This document shows, one piece after another, positions 15,079-23,284 of a stretch of 64,000 bases of DNA. Within the stretch, counting starts at the first letter, position 1. Every line of letters starts with the position of its first letter. Below the pieces are notes generated by a model, which made no database searches, was not told where the DNA came from, and worked only from the letters and a program-made list of their open reading frames with translations. Made by a program: the position numbers and the translations under genes. The DNA is from Gaiellasilicea sp037720595 (lineage in GTDB: Bacteria > Actinomycetota > Thermoleophilia > Gaiellales > Gaiellaceae): positions 140,175 to 204,174 of the forward strand of contig JBBJLW010000003.1 of the NCBI GenBank assembly GCA_037720595.1, given 5' to 3'.

Positions 15079-15869
15079 GCCAGGCCAGCATCGAGGACAC
15101 GATGTTCTTCGTGCGGCTGCGCCGGCACGCGAAGTGGATGTTCGTCTTTCTCGCCCTGATCTTCGGTCTCGGATTCGTGATCTTCGGCGTCGGCGCCAAC
15201 AATGCCGGCACCGGGATCGGCGACATCATCGGCGGCGGCGCGGGCTCGGACGGCGTCGCGTCGGTTTCCGAGGCTCGCGACCGCGTCAAGGCGAATCCGA
15301 AGGATGCGGACGCTCGTCGCGAGCTCGTCACCGCGCTCGAGACGGAGGGACGGAACGAGGAGGCAATCGACGCTCTGGTCGGCTATCTCGAGCTTCGTCC
15401 TCGGGATGACGACGCGTTGCGCGAGCTCGCAGGGCTCTATCTGACGGAAGGCAACGTCAGCCAGCAGGATGCTCAGAACGAGCAGATCCGCGCCGCATCT
15501 CTCACCGCGGGCTCGAGCTTCGCCGAGCCGCTGAAGCTCGGCACGTCGGGCGCGACGCTCGGCGAGGATCCGATCACGACCGCCGTTACCACCGAGGCGA
15601 ACGAGGCGATCACCGCCGCGCTCGACGAGTCGCAGAAGGCGTACACGAAGGCGGTCGAGACGTACGAGCGACTCGTCACGATCGTGCCGGACGATCCGAA
15701 CGCGCAGCTCGAGCTGGCGCAGACGGCAGAGCAGGTGCGCGACTATCCCAAGGCGATCGCCGCCTATCAGCAGTTCCTGAAGCTCGCCCCCGACGATACG
15801 AGCGCGGAGATCGTGAAAGCCCAGATCAAGCAGCTGCAGGGAGCGCTTCAGCCCGCGTCGTCAGGTTAG
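15003..15869 (+). CDS. Membrane-anchored TPR protein
   Basis: 288 residues. A basic cytoplasmic N-terminus is followed by one membrane helix (WMFVFLALIFGLGFVIFGV, about 46-64) and an extracytoplasmic region with tetratricopeptide repeats (ARRELVTALETEGRNEEAIDALVGYLELRP; AQLELAQTAEQVRDYPKAIAAYQQFLKLAP). TPRs usually mediate protein-protein contacts, perhaps in envelope assembly. The ATG lies within the amidohydrolase gene, giving a 76-nt overlap, but it is preceded by a strong GGGAGGAG at about 14992-14999, which supports this start. Confidence 0.87.
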   Translation: MARADRRRGTRAKPAAGPRPRPRDVSQASIEDTMFFVRLRRHAKWMFVFLALIFGLGFVIFGVGANNAGTGIGDIIGGGAGSDGVASVSEARDRVKANPKDADARRELVTALETEGRNEEAIDALVGYLELRPRDDDALRELAGLYLTEGNVSQQDAQNEQIRAASLTAGSSFAEPLKLGTSGATLGEDPITTAVTTEANEAITAALDESQKAYTKAVETYERLVTIVPDDPNAQLELAQTAEQVRDYPKAIAAYQQFLKLAPDDTSAEIVKAQIKQLQGALQPASSG

Positions 15870-15922
15870 ACTCACCGAGTCCGGGAATTGCGGTTCAACA
15901 CTGTCGGTGAGACCGGGGGGCC

Positions 15923-16282
15923 ATGAATTTCGACGTCAAGACCGAGAAGCTGAGCGACGACCAGTTCGTGATCTCGCTGGCCGGTGAGGTGGATCTGTAT
16001 ACCGCGCCCGAGTTCAAGCAGCAGCTCCTCGAGGTGATCGACCAGGGCGGGCGCGATGTGATCGTCGATCTGAGCGACACGACGTTCATCGACTCGACCA
16101 CGCTTGGGGTGCTGGTCGGCGGCGTCAAGCGCCTGCGGACGAACGAGGGTCAGCTTTCGCTCGTGTGCAGCGACCGGAACATCACCAAGATCTTCGAGAT
16201 CACCGGCCTCGACCGTGTCTTCACGATTCACGGCACGCGCGACGAGGCCGTCGGGTCGCTCGGGTCGGGGTCGACCGCCTAA
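15923..16282 (+). CDS. STAS-domain anti-sigma factor antagonist
   Basis: 119 residues, a single SpoIIAA/RsbV-type STAS domain. FVISLAGEVDLYTAPEFKQQLLE is the first strand-helix unit. DLSDTTFIDSTTLGVLVGGVKR contains S58, the residue normally phosphorylated by an anti-sigma kinase. No anti-sigma kinase or sigma factor lies nearby, so its partner is elsewhere. It has its own leader of 53 bp after the TPR gene. The cytochrome c gene follows after one base, so the two are likely co-expressed. Confidence 0.92.
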   Translation: MNFDVKTEKLSDDQFVISLAGEVDLYTAPEFKQQLLEVIDQGGRDVIVDLSDTTFIDSTTLGVLVGGVKRLRTNEGQLSLVCSDRNITKIFEITGLDRVFTIHGTRDEAVGSLGSGSTA

Positions 16283-16283
16283 G

Positions 16284-17027
16284 TTGAGACGGGGTCTCGC
16301 CGGCGCTGGCTCGATCGTCGCGACGGTCCTGACCGTAAGCGGTTGCGGCACCGTCGGGCTCTCCGAAGCCGGAGAGGGGAACGCGGCGAGCGGCAAGGGG
16401 CTCTTCAGCCAGAAGTGCGGTTCGTGCCACACGCTCGCGGACGCCGGCACGAAGGGTCAGATCGGCCCCGATCTCGACGACGCTTTCCTACAGTCGCGCG
16501 CCGACGGGCTCGGCGAGTCGACGATCCAGTCGGTCGTGCGCGGCCAGATCGAGTATCCGGTGCGGGAGCCGTCGACCGGGCTGCCCGGGATGCCCGGTCC
16601 GGACACGCTGCTCCCGGAATGTGAGAACGGGAGCAAGGACGAGCCGCAGGGCTGCGTTGCGGATCAGAACGACGCGGCGGAGGACATCGCGGCGTACGTC
16701 GCCTCCGTGGCCGGTAAGCCGACGACCGGAACGCCTGCTTCTGGAGCGGACCCGAGCGGGTCGACCCCGAAGGTGGGCGCGGGCGGCGGTGGGCCGGACG
16801 GCGAGGCGATCTTCGCCGACGCCGGCTGCGGCGGCTGCCACACGCTCGAGGCCGCCGGCTCCTCGGGCAACGTCGGGCCGAACCTGGACGACGCCAAGCC
16901 GGCGAAGAGCCTCGTGATCGAGCGCGTCACGAAGGGTATGGGCGCGATGCCGTCCTTCGCCGACTCCTACACCCCCGACGAAATCGCCGCCGTCGCCGAC
17001 TACGTCGTCGCGTCGACCGGCCCCTGA
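16284..17027 (+). CDS. Dihaem cytochrome c lipoprotein
   Basis: 247 residues from a TTG two bases after the STAS stop. A signal peptide ends in the lipobox VSGC (LTVSGCG), so the mature protein is probably lipid anchored outside the membrane. Two class-I cytochrome c domains are present, with haem motifs KCGSCHT and GCGGCHT, separated by a threonine/glycine/proline-rich linker. Methionine ligands are likely in MPGPDTLL and GMGAMPSF. It probably feeds electrons to, or takes them from, the respiratory chain; the caa3 oxidase genes lie 1 kb downstream on the other strand. A GTG or ATG start is not available, which makes the TTG call moderately certain. Confidence 0.88.
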   Translation: MRRGLAGAGSIVATVLTVSGCGTVGLSEAGEGNAASGKGLFSQKCGSCHTLADAGTKGQIGPDLDDAFLQSRADGLGESTIQSVVRGQIEYPVREPSTGLPGMPGPDTLLPECENGSKDEPQGCVADQNDAAEDIAAYVASVAGKPTTGTPASGADPSGSTPKVGAGGGGPDGEAIFADAGCGGCHTLEAAGSSGNVGPNLDDAKPAKSLVIERVTKGMGAMPSFADSYTPDEIAAVADYVVASTGP

Positions 17028-17041
17028 GACCATGTCTCCTC

Positions 17042-17076
17042 GGGACGTGTCGGGGGTCAAAGCCCGGACGCGTCCC
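17042..17076. repeat. REP-like hairpin, left copy
   Basis: GGGACGTGTC (17042-17051) can pair over 10 bp with GACGCGTCCC (17067-17076), one G-T wobble included, around a central GGGGTCAAAGCCCGG core. The same core occurs inverted at 17683-17714 on the other side of the RAYT gene. The left copy overlaps the last codons of the RAYT gene (stop at 17057-17059). Confidence 0.75.
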
Positions 17077-17599
17077 GAAGGGCCAGTGCGGCCAGGTGCT
17101 CACGGCGCGTCCGGTAGTCGGCCACGAACCGTCTCAAGCGCTCGTCGGGTTGCGGCACGATCTTGCCGCGACCGCCGAAGCCACCCCATCGCCAGCCGCT
17201 GGGTTCTCGGCAGAGTCCGGCATCCACCGGATTCAATGCCAGATACGCACGAGCGATCAGGAAATGCTCTTCGGATGCAACCAGACCCGAGTAGTAACGA
17301 CCCTGGACGAGAGTGCCGCGGCGAACGTGGCGATCGTTGAACGTCTGGACGTAACGAGCGTTCAGGTACTGCATTCCCCGAGCAAGATTGGGCTCGCGGG
17401 TCGTGAGCAGCAAATGGAAGTGGTTGCTCAGCTGGCAGTAATCGTGAATCTCCCAGTCGTAGCGGGTGACAGTCCGAACCAATAGATGGTCGAAGGCCAC
17501 TCGGTCCAGCGGCTCGAGAAACAACAGCTCCTGATCTGTCGAACGCTGGGTGACGTGATAGACGCCACCCGGGATCTGGAGACGTGGACGACGCGGCAT
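17057..17599 (-). CDS. REP-associated tyrosine transposase (RAYT, Y1_Tnp)
   Basis: 180 residues starting MPRRPRLQIPGGVYHVTQR, the typical RAYT N-terminus. The HUH pair is in SNHFHLLL. The probable catalytic tyrosine lies in YLNARYVQTFNDRHVRRG, followed by QGRYYSGLV. These enzymes bind and cleave REP hairpins in single-stranded form and are thought to spread them. REP-like hairpins bracket this gene in inverted orientation. The ATG at 17599 is preferred over an upstream ATG at 17689 because the extra 30 residues are unlike the family and overlap the right REP side. Confidence 0.93.
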   Translation of the reverse strand: MPRRPRLQIPGGVYHVTQRSTDQELLFLEPLDRVAFDHLLVRTVTRYDWEIHDYCQLSNHFHLLLTTREPNLARGMQYLNARYVQTFNDRHVRRGTLVQGRYYSGLVASEEHFLIARAYLALNPVDAGLCREPSGWRWGGFGGRGKIVPQPDERLRRFVADYRTRREHLAALALRDASGL

Positions 17600-17682
17600 G
17601 CAGCGACGGTAGGCGAGCGCCGGACTGAGCGGAAGGGGCCGGGGGAGAGTTGGAACAGAACTGTTGCACGTTCTCCGGAGGT

Positions 17683-17714
17683 GGGACATGTCCGGGCTTT
17701 GACCCCTGACATGG
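17683..17714. repeat. REP-like hairpin, right copy
   Basis: GGGACATGTCCGGGCTTTGA followed by CCCCTGACATGG is the inverted counterpart of the 17042-17076 element, sharing the CCGGGCTTTGACCCC core. CATGTC pairs with GACATG within it. It lies upstream of the RAYT start, so it may also form part of that gene's leader. Confidence 0.75.
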
Positions 17715-17727
17715 CCGAAGGGGACGG

Positions 17728-18369
17728 TTAGCCCGGAGCGTCGAGGTCGACGGTCACATGGGTGATCGGGACGTCGAAGCGGTCTCTAGCCTGGCTGACG
17801 ATGTCGCGCTCGAGCCAGTTGGAGCGGCCCTCGGGATGGGTCGAGATCACGATCTCGTCGGCGCCGAACGTCCGCAGCGCGTCCTCGATCGCCTGCAGGG
17901 GATCGCCGTCGCCGACCTCGCCGCGCGCCTCGATCCCTTCCCGCGCGAGCTGGGCAAGGCTGGCGTCGAGGCGGCCCTGCGCGGCCGCTCGGGCGCCGTC
18001 CTCGTCGGAGGCCCAGTGGCGCAAGGGCGAGTTCAGCGCGGGCGTCACGACGAGCACCTGCTCTCGCACGCCCTCCGCCTTGCGACGCAGCACCTCGAGC
18101 AACTCGCGACCGCCGACCGTCTCGTTCGCGACGACGAGGATCCGTCGCTCGTCGACGCCGCCTCGATGCGGGACGCTCGTCCGCGCACGTGGCTCGGCGA
18201 CCCCCGAACGCGTCCAGCGCCATGCGGCCGCCCCGGTGAGGAGCACGAAGACCGCGACGCCGACCCAGCGGTTGATCGCGGCTGCGGCAACGATCAGCGC
18301 GAAGTAGCCGACCGTGAGCAGGACGAATCGGAACGCCTCTGCCTCGCTGCGGAGAGGATTCCGGGCCAC
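17728..18369 (-). CDS. Membrane protein with C-terminal Usp-like domain
   Basis: 213 residues. Two membrane helices (FVLLTVGYFALIVAAAAI and VGVAVFVLLTGAAAW) span about 14-50. A cytoplasmic alpha/beta domain follows, RRILVVANETVGGRELLEVLRR, ending in ADEIVISTHPEGRSNWLERDIVSQA. It is homologous to the two domains encoded between ctaD and ctaE. It resembles universal-stress-protein folds, but the usual GxxGx9G(S/T) nucleotide loop is replaced by STHPE. It lies seven bases after ctaE and is the last gene of the oxidase operon. A regulatory or assembly role is inferred from position only. Confidence 0.8.
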   Translation of the reverse strand: MARNPLRSEAEAFRFVLLTVGYFALIVAAAAINRWVGVAVFVLLTGAAAWRWTRSGVAEPRARTSVPHRGGVDERRILVVANETVGGRELLEVLRRKAEGVREQVLVVTPALNSPLRHWASDEDGARAAAQGRLDASLAQLAREGIEARGEVGDGDPLQAIEDALRTFGADEIVISTHPEGRSNWLERDIVSQARDRFDVPITHVTVDLDAPG

Positions 18370-18376
18370 GAGCGGC

Positions 18377-18991
18377 TCAGATCAGGTAGATCGTCGCGTA
18401 CACGACGATCCACATGACGTCGACGAAGTGCCAGTAGATTCCGGGAATCTCGACGCCGTGGTGATGCTCAGGCGTGTAATGGCCGCGGAAGGCCCGCACG
18501 GTCGCGACCGCGAGCAGCGTCAGCCCCACGAAGACGTGTGCTCCGTGGAGGCCGGTCAGCCCGAAGAAGATCGTCCCGAACGCGCCGTCGCCCGGGTTGA
18601 ACCCGATCCGGGCGTACTCCAGCATCTGCGTGATGAGGAAGGCGAGCCCCATCAGGAGCGTCAGGACCAGCCCCGCCTGCAGCCCGGCGCGATTGCCGCG
18701 CTTCACGGACTGGAGCGCCCAGTGCATGGTGAAGCTCGACGTGACCAGGATCGCCGTATTGACCCCCGCGACGAAGACGGGGAGGTGGAACGGCTCGAGC
18801 GGCCACGACTGCGCCTCGGGGTTGACGACGCGGACGAAGAAGTAGGCGGTGAAGAAGGCGCCGAAGAGCATCGCTTCCGAGGCGATGAAAAGGAACATTC
18901 CCAGAACACTGGCGCTGACTCGCGAGCTCTGATTCGCGATCGGCGGCCCGTGGTGTCCACCTGCGGAATGCGGTTCCACGTGAGCGCTCAC
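18377..18991 (-). CDS. ctaE: Cytochrome c oxidase subunit III
   Basis: 204 residues with five predicted membrane helices, as in short bacterial subunit III. Typical segments are GMFLFIASEAMLFGAFFTAYFF, LVTSSFTMHWAL, FFGLTGLHGAHVFVGL and YWHFVDVMWIVVYATIYLI, with the conserved E in SEAMLF and H in GLHGAHV. The GTG at 18991 overlaps the upstream Usp-like gene stop (GTGA, 4 nt). It stabilises the subunit I proton-uptake site of the caa3 complex encoded by ctaC and ctaD. Confidence 0.95.
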   Translation of the reverse strand: MSAHVEPHSAGGHHGPPIANQSSRVSASVLGMFLFIASEAMLFGAFFTAYFFVRVVNPEAQSWPLEPFHLPVFVAGVNTAILVTSSFTMHWALQSVKRGNRAGLQAGLVLTLLMGLAFLITQMLEYARIGFNPGDGAFGTIFFGLTGLHGAHVFVGLTLLAVATVRAFRGHYTPEHHHGVEIPGIYWHFVDVMWIVVYATIYLI

Positions 18992-19830
18992 GCGGTCACC
19001 TGCTCCGGCTGGACGACAACGTGCTCGACGGGAACGTTCGCCTCGTTCCGCAGCCGCCCGATCAGGTCGCGGCGCAGCCACGAGGAGCCGCGCTGCTCGG
19101 GGAAGGTCGAGACGAGAATCGAGTCGACGCGCTCGTCGCGCACCGCGTGAATCGCCGCCGTGAACGGATCGGGGTGGGCGACCTGGCCGTGCGCCTCGAT
19201 TCCCTCCGCGCGGAGGCGGGCGAGCGCCTGGAGGAGCCGGCGTTCGGCTTCGGGATGCTCGCCGCGGTTCGGGTCGCTCTGCGGACAGAGGATCAGGAAG
19301 CTCGCTCGCTCGCTCTCACGCGCTTTCTCGCGGATCCTGTCGAGCAGCGGCTCGCCGAGTACCGTCTCGTTCGCGAGTACGAGCACGTTTTCCGCCCCCG
19401 TGCGTGCGGCGACCTCGGAGGTCACGTGCTCAACCGGCCGCTCGGCGGCGAGCTTGCGGATCTCCTCGAGCAGGTTCCTGCGGCGCCACCCGGACTTCGA
19501 CTCCGGATGCGTCGACACGATCAGCTCATCGGGGTCGTCGAGCGCGATGGCGTCGCGGACAGCCGTTAGCGGATCGCAGTCGACGACGTCCCCGAGCGCC
19601 GGGATTCCCGCCTCGCGGAGCTTCGCCAGCGTCCGCTCGAGCCTCCGCCCCGCCGACGCGCGACGTGAGTTCTCGTAGACGACGTACCCCTCGCGGGGCG
19701 CGTTGACCGGTGCGATCACGCTGACGAGGACATTGGCGTCGTCGGCGCGCTTGCGGATTGCGTCGATCAACTCGTCCCCGGTCAGGGTCTCGTTCGCGAC
19801 CACGAGGATGCGACGCGGTTCGTCGCTCAA
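18988..19830 (-). CDS. Tandem Usp-like domain protein within the oxidase operon
   Basis: 280 residues in two homologous halves: RRILVVANETLTGDELIDAI ... ELIVSTHPESKSGWRRRNLL, and NVLVLANETVLGEPLLDRI ... SILVSTFPEQRGSSWLRRDLI. Each is a Rossmann-like alpha/beta unit of the universal-stress-protein type, with a conserved N-E-T after strand 1 and ST(H/F)PE in place of the standard ATP-binding glycine loop. A TTG start is embedded in the ctaD stop (TTGA) and the gene ends over the ctaE start. It must therefore be co-translated with the oxidase subunits. No signal peptide or membrane helix is seen. Confidence 0.85.
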   Translation of the reverse strand: MSDEPRRILVVANETLTGDELIDAIRKRADDANVLVSVIAPVNAPREGYVVYENSRRASAGRRLERTLAKLREAGIPALGDVVDCDPLTAVRDAIALDDPDELIVSTHPESKSGWRRRNLLEEIRKLAAERPVEHVTSEVAARTGAENVLVLANETVLGEPLLDRIREKARESERASFLILCPQSDPNRGEHPEAERRLLQALARLRAEGIEAHGQVAHPDPFTAAIHAVRDERVDSILVSTFPEQRGSSWLRRDLIGRLRNEANVPVEHVVVQPEQVTA

Positions 19831-21770
19831 TGCCTCGCCTCCTCGTGCACCTCTGCGTGTCCGCCGCCGAGAACCGCGTGACGCGCGCCCGGCACTCCGT
19901 ACTCGTACGGTCCGGCGACGACCTGCGGGATCTCGTCGAAGTTGAAGACCGGCGGTGGCGAGCTGACCTGCCACTCCAGCGTCATCGCGCGCCAGGGGTT
20001 CCCCGGCGCGATCGGGCCGCGATGCCAGCTCTGGATCACGTTGTAGAAGAAGATGATCGTGGAGGCGCCGAGCAAGAATGAGAACAGCGAGACGACCATG
20101 TTCCAGTCCCCGAACTGCGCCGAGTAGTCCGACACCCGCCGCGGCATCCCTTGCAGCCCGACCCAGTGCATCGGGAAGAAGGTGCCGTTGAAGCCGATGA
20201 AGGTGAGCCAGAAGTGGAGCTTGCCGAGCTTCTCCGAGTACATCCGACCGGTCATCTTCGGGAACCAGTAGTAGACGCCCGCGAAGATCGTGAAGACCGA
20301 GCCGCCGAAGAGCACGTAGTGGATGTGCGCGACGATGAAGTAGGTGTCCGAGGCGGCGATGTCGATCGGCACCGACGCGAGGAAGATCCCGGAGAGGCCG
20401 CCGAGCACGAACATCGAGAGGAAGCCGAGCGCGAACAGCATCGGCGTGCGCAGGTGGATCCTGCCCTCCCACATCGTCGCGAGCCAGGAGAAGATCTTGA
20501 TCCCGGTCGGAACCGCGATGATCATCGAGGTGACCATCATCGGCACGCGCAGCCACGGCGCCAGCCCGGCCACGAACATGTGGTGCGCCCAGACGGAGAA
20601 GCCGAGCACGAGAATCCCCATCAGCGAGAGCGCCATCAGCCGGTAGCCGAAGATCGGCTTCCGCGAGAAGACCGCGATCACCTCGGAGATGATCCCGAAG
20701 CCGGGCAGCATCATGATGTAGACGGCCGGGTGCGAGTAGAACCAGAAGATGTGCTGGTAGCCGAGCGCGTAGCCCCCCTCGTCGACCCGGAAGAAGTTCG
20801 TGTGCATGATCCGGTCGAACATCACGAAGAACTGTGAGCCGGCGATGAACGGCGTCGCGATCACGACGAGCAGCGAGGTCGTGAAGTTCGCCCAGACGAG
20901 GAGCGGCATCCGCCAGAACGTCATTCCCGGCGCCCGCATCGTGATGATCGTGACGAGGAAGTTGAGCGCGGTCATGATCGAGCTCGCGCCGGCCCACTGG
21001 ACGCCCATGTTGAAGAAGACCTGCCCGAGCGGCTGGTCGGACGCGAGCGGCGCATAGCTCGTCCAGCCGGTCGCGAAGGCGCCGCCGGGGACGAGGAAGG
21101 CGGCGAGGAACATGATCCCCGCGATCGGGAGCAGCCAGAACGAGAGCGCGTTCAGGCGCGGGAAGGCCATGTCCGGGGCTCCGAGCATCAGCGGCACGGC
21201 AAAGTTCGCGAGGCCCGCGAAGGCGGGGATGATGAAGAGGAAGATCATCAGCGCCGCGTGCTCGGAGATGAGTCCGTTGAAGGTCTGCGTGTCGACGAAC
21301 TGGAGGTCAGGCTTCGCCAGTTCGGCGCGGAAGATCATCGCCATCAGGCCCCCGATGACGAAGAAGAAGAACGTCGTCACGAGGTACTGGACGCCGATCA
21401 CCTTGTGGTCTGTGTTGACCCGGAAGTAGTCCTTCCAGCTCGTGGCGCCGTGGCTCGAGTGATCCTCGGGCCGCGTGGGGCGGCCGGAGATGTAGTAGGC
21501 CCAGTAGTCGAACGCGCCGATCCCCGTGAGGAACCCGAGCGGCGCCAGAGTCAGGAACGCGACCACGGTGACGATCGTCCAGTCGACTACCGGGTCGTAG
21601 TGCGCGAGCCAGCGGAAGAAGGCAACGAGGCCGAAGCCGATCGCCCAGAAGAGGAGGGTCGTCCAGGCCGCGCGCAGGTAGCCGGGAGCGCGCAGGCGCG
21701 CGAGACCCTGCGGCGGCGGCGAGGCCGGCGCGTGGTGCGGGTCGTGGGTGCTGTGGACGATCTCGGTCAA
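19827..21770 (-). CDS. ctaD: Cytochrome c oxidase subunit I (type A2 haem-copper oxidase)
   Basis: 647 residues. Low-spin haem ligand H is in ISEHAALMIFLF (about 168). CuB/active-site His and Tyr are in YSHPAVYIMMLPGFG (about 348), followed by VWAHHM (about 393). The K-channel lysine is in PTGIKIFSW (about 420), and the haem ligands HIHYV are near 485. The D-channel exit glutamate of A1 enzymes (HPEVY) is replaced by alanine with YS before it, the hallmark of type A2 oxidases such as caa3. The N-terminus has two additional membrane helices. The gene starts 13 bp after ctaC and its stop overlaps the next TTG. Confidence 0.97.
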   Translation of the reverse strand: MTEIVHSTHDPHHAPASPPPQGLARLRAPGYLRAAWTTLLFWAIGFGLVAFFRWLAHYDPVVDWTIVTVVAFLTLAPLGFLTGIGAFDYWAYYISGRPTRPEDHSSHGATSWKDYFRVNTDHKVIGVQYLVTTFFFFVIGGLMAMIFRAELAKPDLQFVDTQTFNGLISEHAALMIFLFIIPAFAGLANFAVPLMLGAPDMAFPRLNALSFWLLPIAGIMFLAAFLVPGGAFATGWTSYAPLASDQPLGQVFFNMGVQWAGASSIMTALNFLVTIITMRAPGMTFWRMPLLVWANFTTSLLVVIATPFIAGSQFFVMFDRIMHTNFFRVDEGGYALGYQHIFWFYSHPAVYIMMLPGFGIISEVIAVFSRKPIFGYRLMALSLMGILVLGFSVWAHHMFVAGLAPWLRVPMMVTSMIIAVPTGIKIFSWLATMWEGRIHLRTPMLFALGFLSMFVLGGLSGIFLASVPIDIAASDTYFIVAHIHYVLFGGSVFTIFAGVYYWFPKMTGRMYSEKLGKLHFWLTFIGFNGTFFPMHWVGLQGMPRRVSDYSAQFGDWNMVVSLFSFLLGASTIIFFYNVIQSWHRGPIAPGNPWRAMTLEWQVSSPPPVFNFDEIPQVVAGPYEYGVPGARHAVLGGGHAEVHEEARH

Positions 21771-21783
21771 GCGCTTCTCATCT

Positions 21784-22776
21784 CTACGGGCCTCCCTGGC
21801 CGTCGCTCAGATACTGCACGAGCGCGTCGAGCTGCTCGTCGGTCAGGGACTTGTCGTAGGTGTTCGGCATCACGCCGCCCTGGTATCCCTGGGCGAGCAC
21901 GGCGTTCGGGTCGACGATCGACTCCCGAATGAACGCCTCGTCGCCCTCGATCTCGTCCAGCGAGGGGCCGACGGCCGCGTCGGTGCCTGCGGGCGCGAAC
22001 GCGTGGCAGCCGCCGCAACCGGCCGAGGCGAACACGGCCTCGCCGTCGTCGCCGGCCGGGGCGCCGTCGCCGCTCGCCTCGCGCTTCAGGAATGCCTCGT
22101 AGTCGGCGCGATTCACGACCTGCACCTGAGCCCGCATCGTCGCGTGGCCGAGCCCGCACAGCTCGGTACAGACAACCGAGTAGCTGCCGATCCGGGTCGG
22201 TGTAATCGTGAGCGTGGTCTCGATTCCCGGGACGGCATCGGACTTCTGCCCGAACTCGGGCACCCAGAACGAGTGGATCACGTCGCGAGAGTGGAGCGTC
22301 AGCCTCACGCCCTGGTTCACCGGGAGCACGAGGCTGCCCGAGGTGACCTTGTCCGCTCCGGGGTACTCGAACTTCCAGGCGAACTGCTGCGCCGTGACGG
22401 CGATCCGCAACGGATTCTCACCCACGTCGTCGTTCTGCGCCAGCACGACCGCGCTGACGACCGAGATCGCCGTGACGAGCACCGCCGGCATCGCAGTCCA
22501 CACGATCTCGAGGCCCGTGTGGCCGTGGATCGGAGGCCCGTCGCGCTCGTCGTCGTCAGCCGCGCGGAACTTGAGCACGGAGTAGGCGATCGCGGCGGCG
22601 ACGATCGCGAAGATCCCGATGCAGATCACCGTCGTGAACCAGAACGTGAACTCGATCCGGTCCATCTCCTCCGAGGCGGAGGTGGGCAGCCAGGGGACGA
22701 GGACGGCGACGAGGGACGCGAGCGTCCCCGCTATGACGCCGTAGATCGTGATGCGGACGATCGAGCCCCTGCGCAC
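21784..22776 (-). CDS. ctaC: Cytochrome c oxidase subunit II with fused cytochrome c (caa3 type)
   Basis: 330 residues. Two membrane helices precede a cupredoxin domain with the CuA ligands in SVVCTELCGLGHATM (C, E, C, H, M at about 203-217). A short linker leads to a C-terminal class-I cytochrome c domain with GCGGCHAF and a likely methionine ligand in GGVMPNTYD. The fusion makes this a caa3 oxidase that carries its own electron donor. The GTG at 22776 gives a short basic leader before the first helix. It heads the operon ctaC-ctaD-usp2-ctaE-usp1. Confidence 0.96.
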   Translation of the reverse strand: MRRGSIVRITIYGVIAGTLASLVAVLVPWLPTSASEEMDRIEFTFWFTTVICIGIFAIVAAAIAYSVLKFRAADDDERDGPPIHGHTGLEIVWTAMPAVLVTAISVVSAVVLAQNDDVGENPLRIAVTAQQFAWKFEYPGADKVTSGSLVLPVNQGVRLTLHSRDVIHSFWVPEFGQKSDAVPGIETTLTITPTRIGSYSVVCTELCGLGHATMRAQVQVVNRADYEAFLKREASGDGAPAGDDGEAVFASAGCGGCHAFAPAGTDAAVGPSLDEIEGDEAFIRESIVDPNAVLAQGYQGGVMPNTYDKSLTDEQLDALVQYLSDGQGGP

Positions 22777-22890
22777 CGCGGCGAGCCTACACGACCCCCG
22801 TATCCAGAGCGGTCTTCCATCCGTTCGTAAGACGTCCCTGCACAACGGACACAACTCGCACGGCACCCGCGCATACCAAGGAGGACGAAA

Positions 22891-23112
22891 ATGGGTCTTG
22901 GAGTGAGCATCTTTCTGATAGCGGTCGGCGCGATCTTGACGTGGGCAGTGAACGCCACTGTCTCGGGTCTCGAGATCCAGACGATCGGGGTGATCCTGTT
23001 GATCGTCGGGATCGTCGGACTCGTCCTCTCGATGATCTTCTGGTCGTCGTGGGGCGGTTTCCAGGGTGGCTCTCGGCGTCGCACGACCTACGTGGACGAC
23101 GGCCCCGTCTGA
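22891..23112 (+). CDS. DUF6458 small membrane protein
   Basis: 73 residues with two membrane helices (GLGVSIFLIAVGAILTWAV and IGVILLIVGIVGLVLSMIFW) followed by a short polar tail with SRRRTTYVDD. This pattern matches the actinobacterial DUF6458 family, whose function is unknown. An AAGGAGG at 22878-22884 sits six bases before the ATG. It is a single gene divergent from ctaC and ends at a strong terminator. Confidence 0.88.
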   Translation: MGLGVSIFLIAVGAILTWAVNATVSGLEIQTIGVILLIVGIVGLVLSMIFWSSWGGFQGGSRRRTTYVDDGPV

Positions 23113-23135
23113 GCAAGCCGCGCTTTCGCATCACG

Positions 23136-23161
23136 AAGAGGCGGCCCTGCGGCCGCCTCTT
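23136..23161 (+). terminator. Rho-independent terminator
   Basis: AAGAGGCGGCC and GGCCGCCTCTT form a perfect 11-bp stem with loop CTGC, followed by CTCTTTCC. It lies 23 bp after the DUF6458 gene. Confidence 0.85.
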
Positions 23162-23284
23162 CTCTTTCCAGGATGGCGCCATCGCCATGGGCGATGGCGC
23201 TGTTGTTCGTGCACGTAGTGCATCGACTCCTTCGAGGTCGCAGCCGCATCCGGATGCTGCTTTGGGGCTGAGGTTGCTCAGGCG

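Noticed and set aside
18988..20997. Very long minus-strand frame covering two thirds of ctaD
   Set aside because: The part above 19830 is out of frame with ctaD and rich in R, D and H. Only the segment from the TTG at 19830 encodes a recognisable protein.
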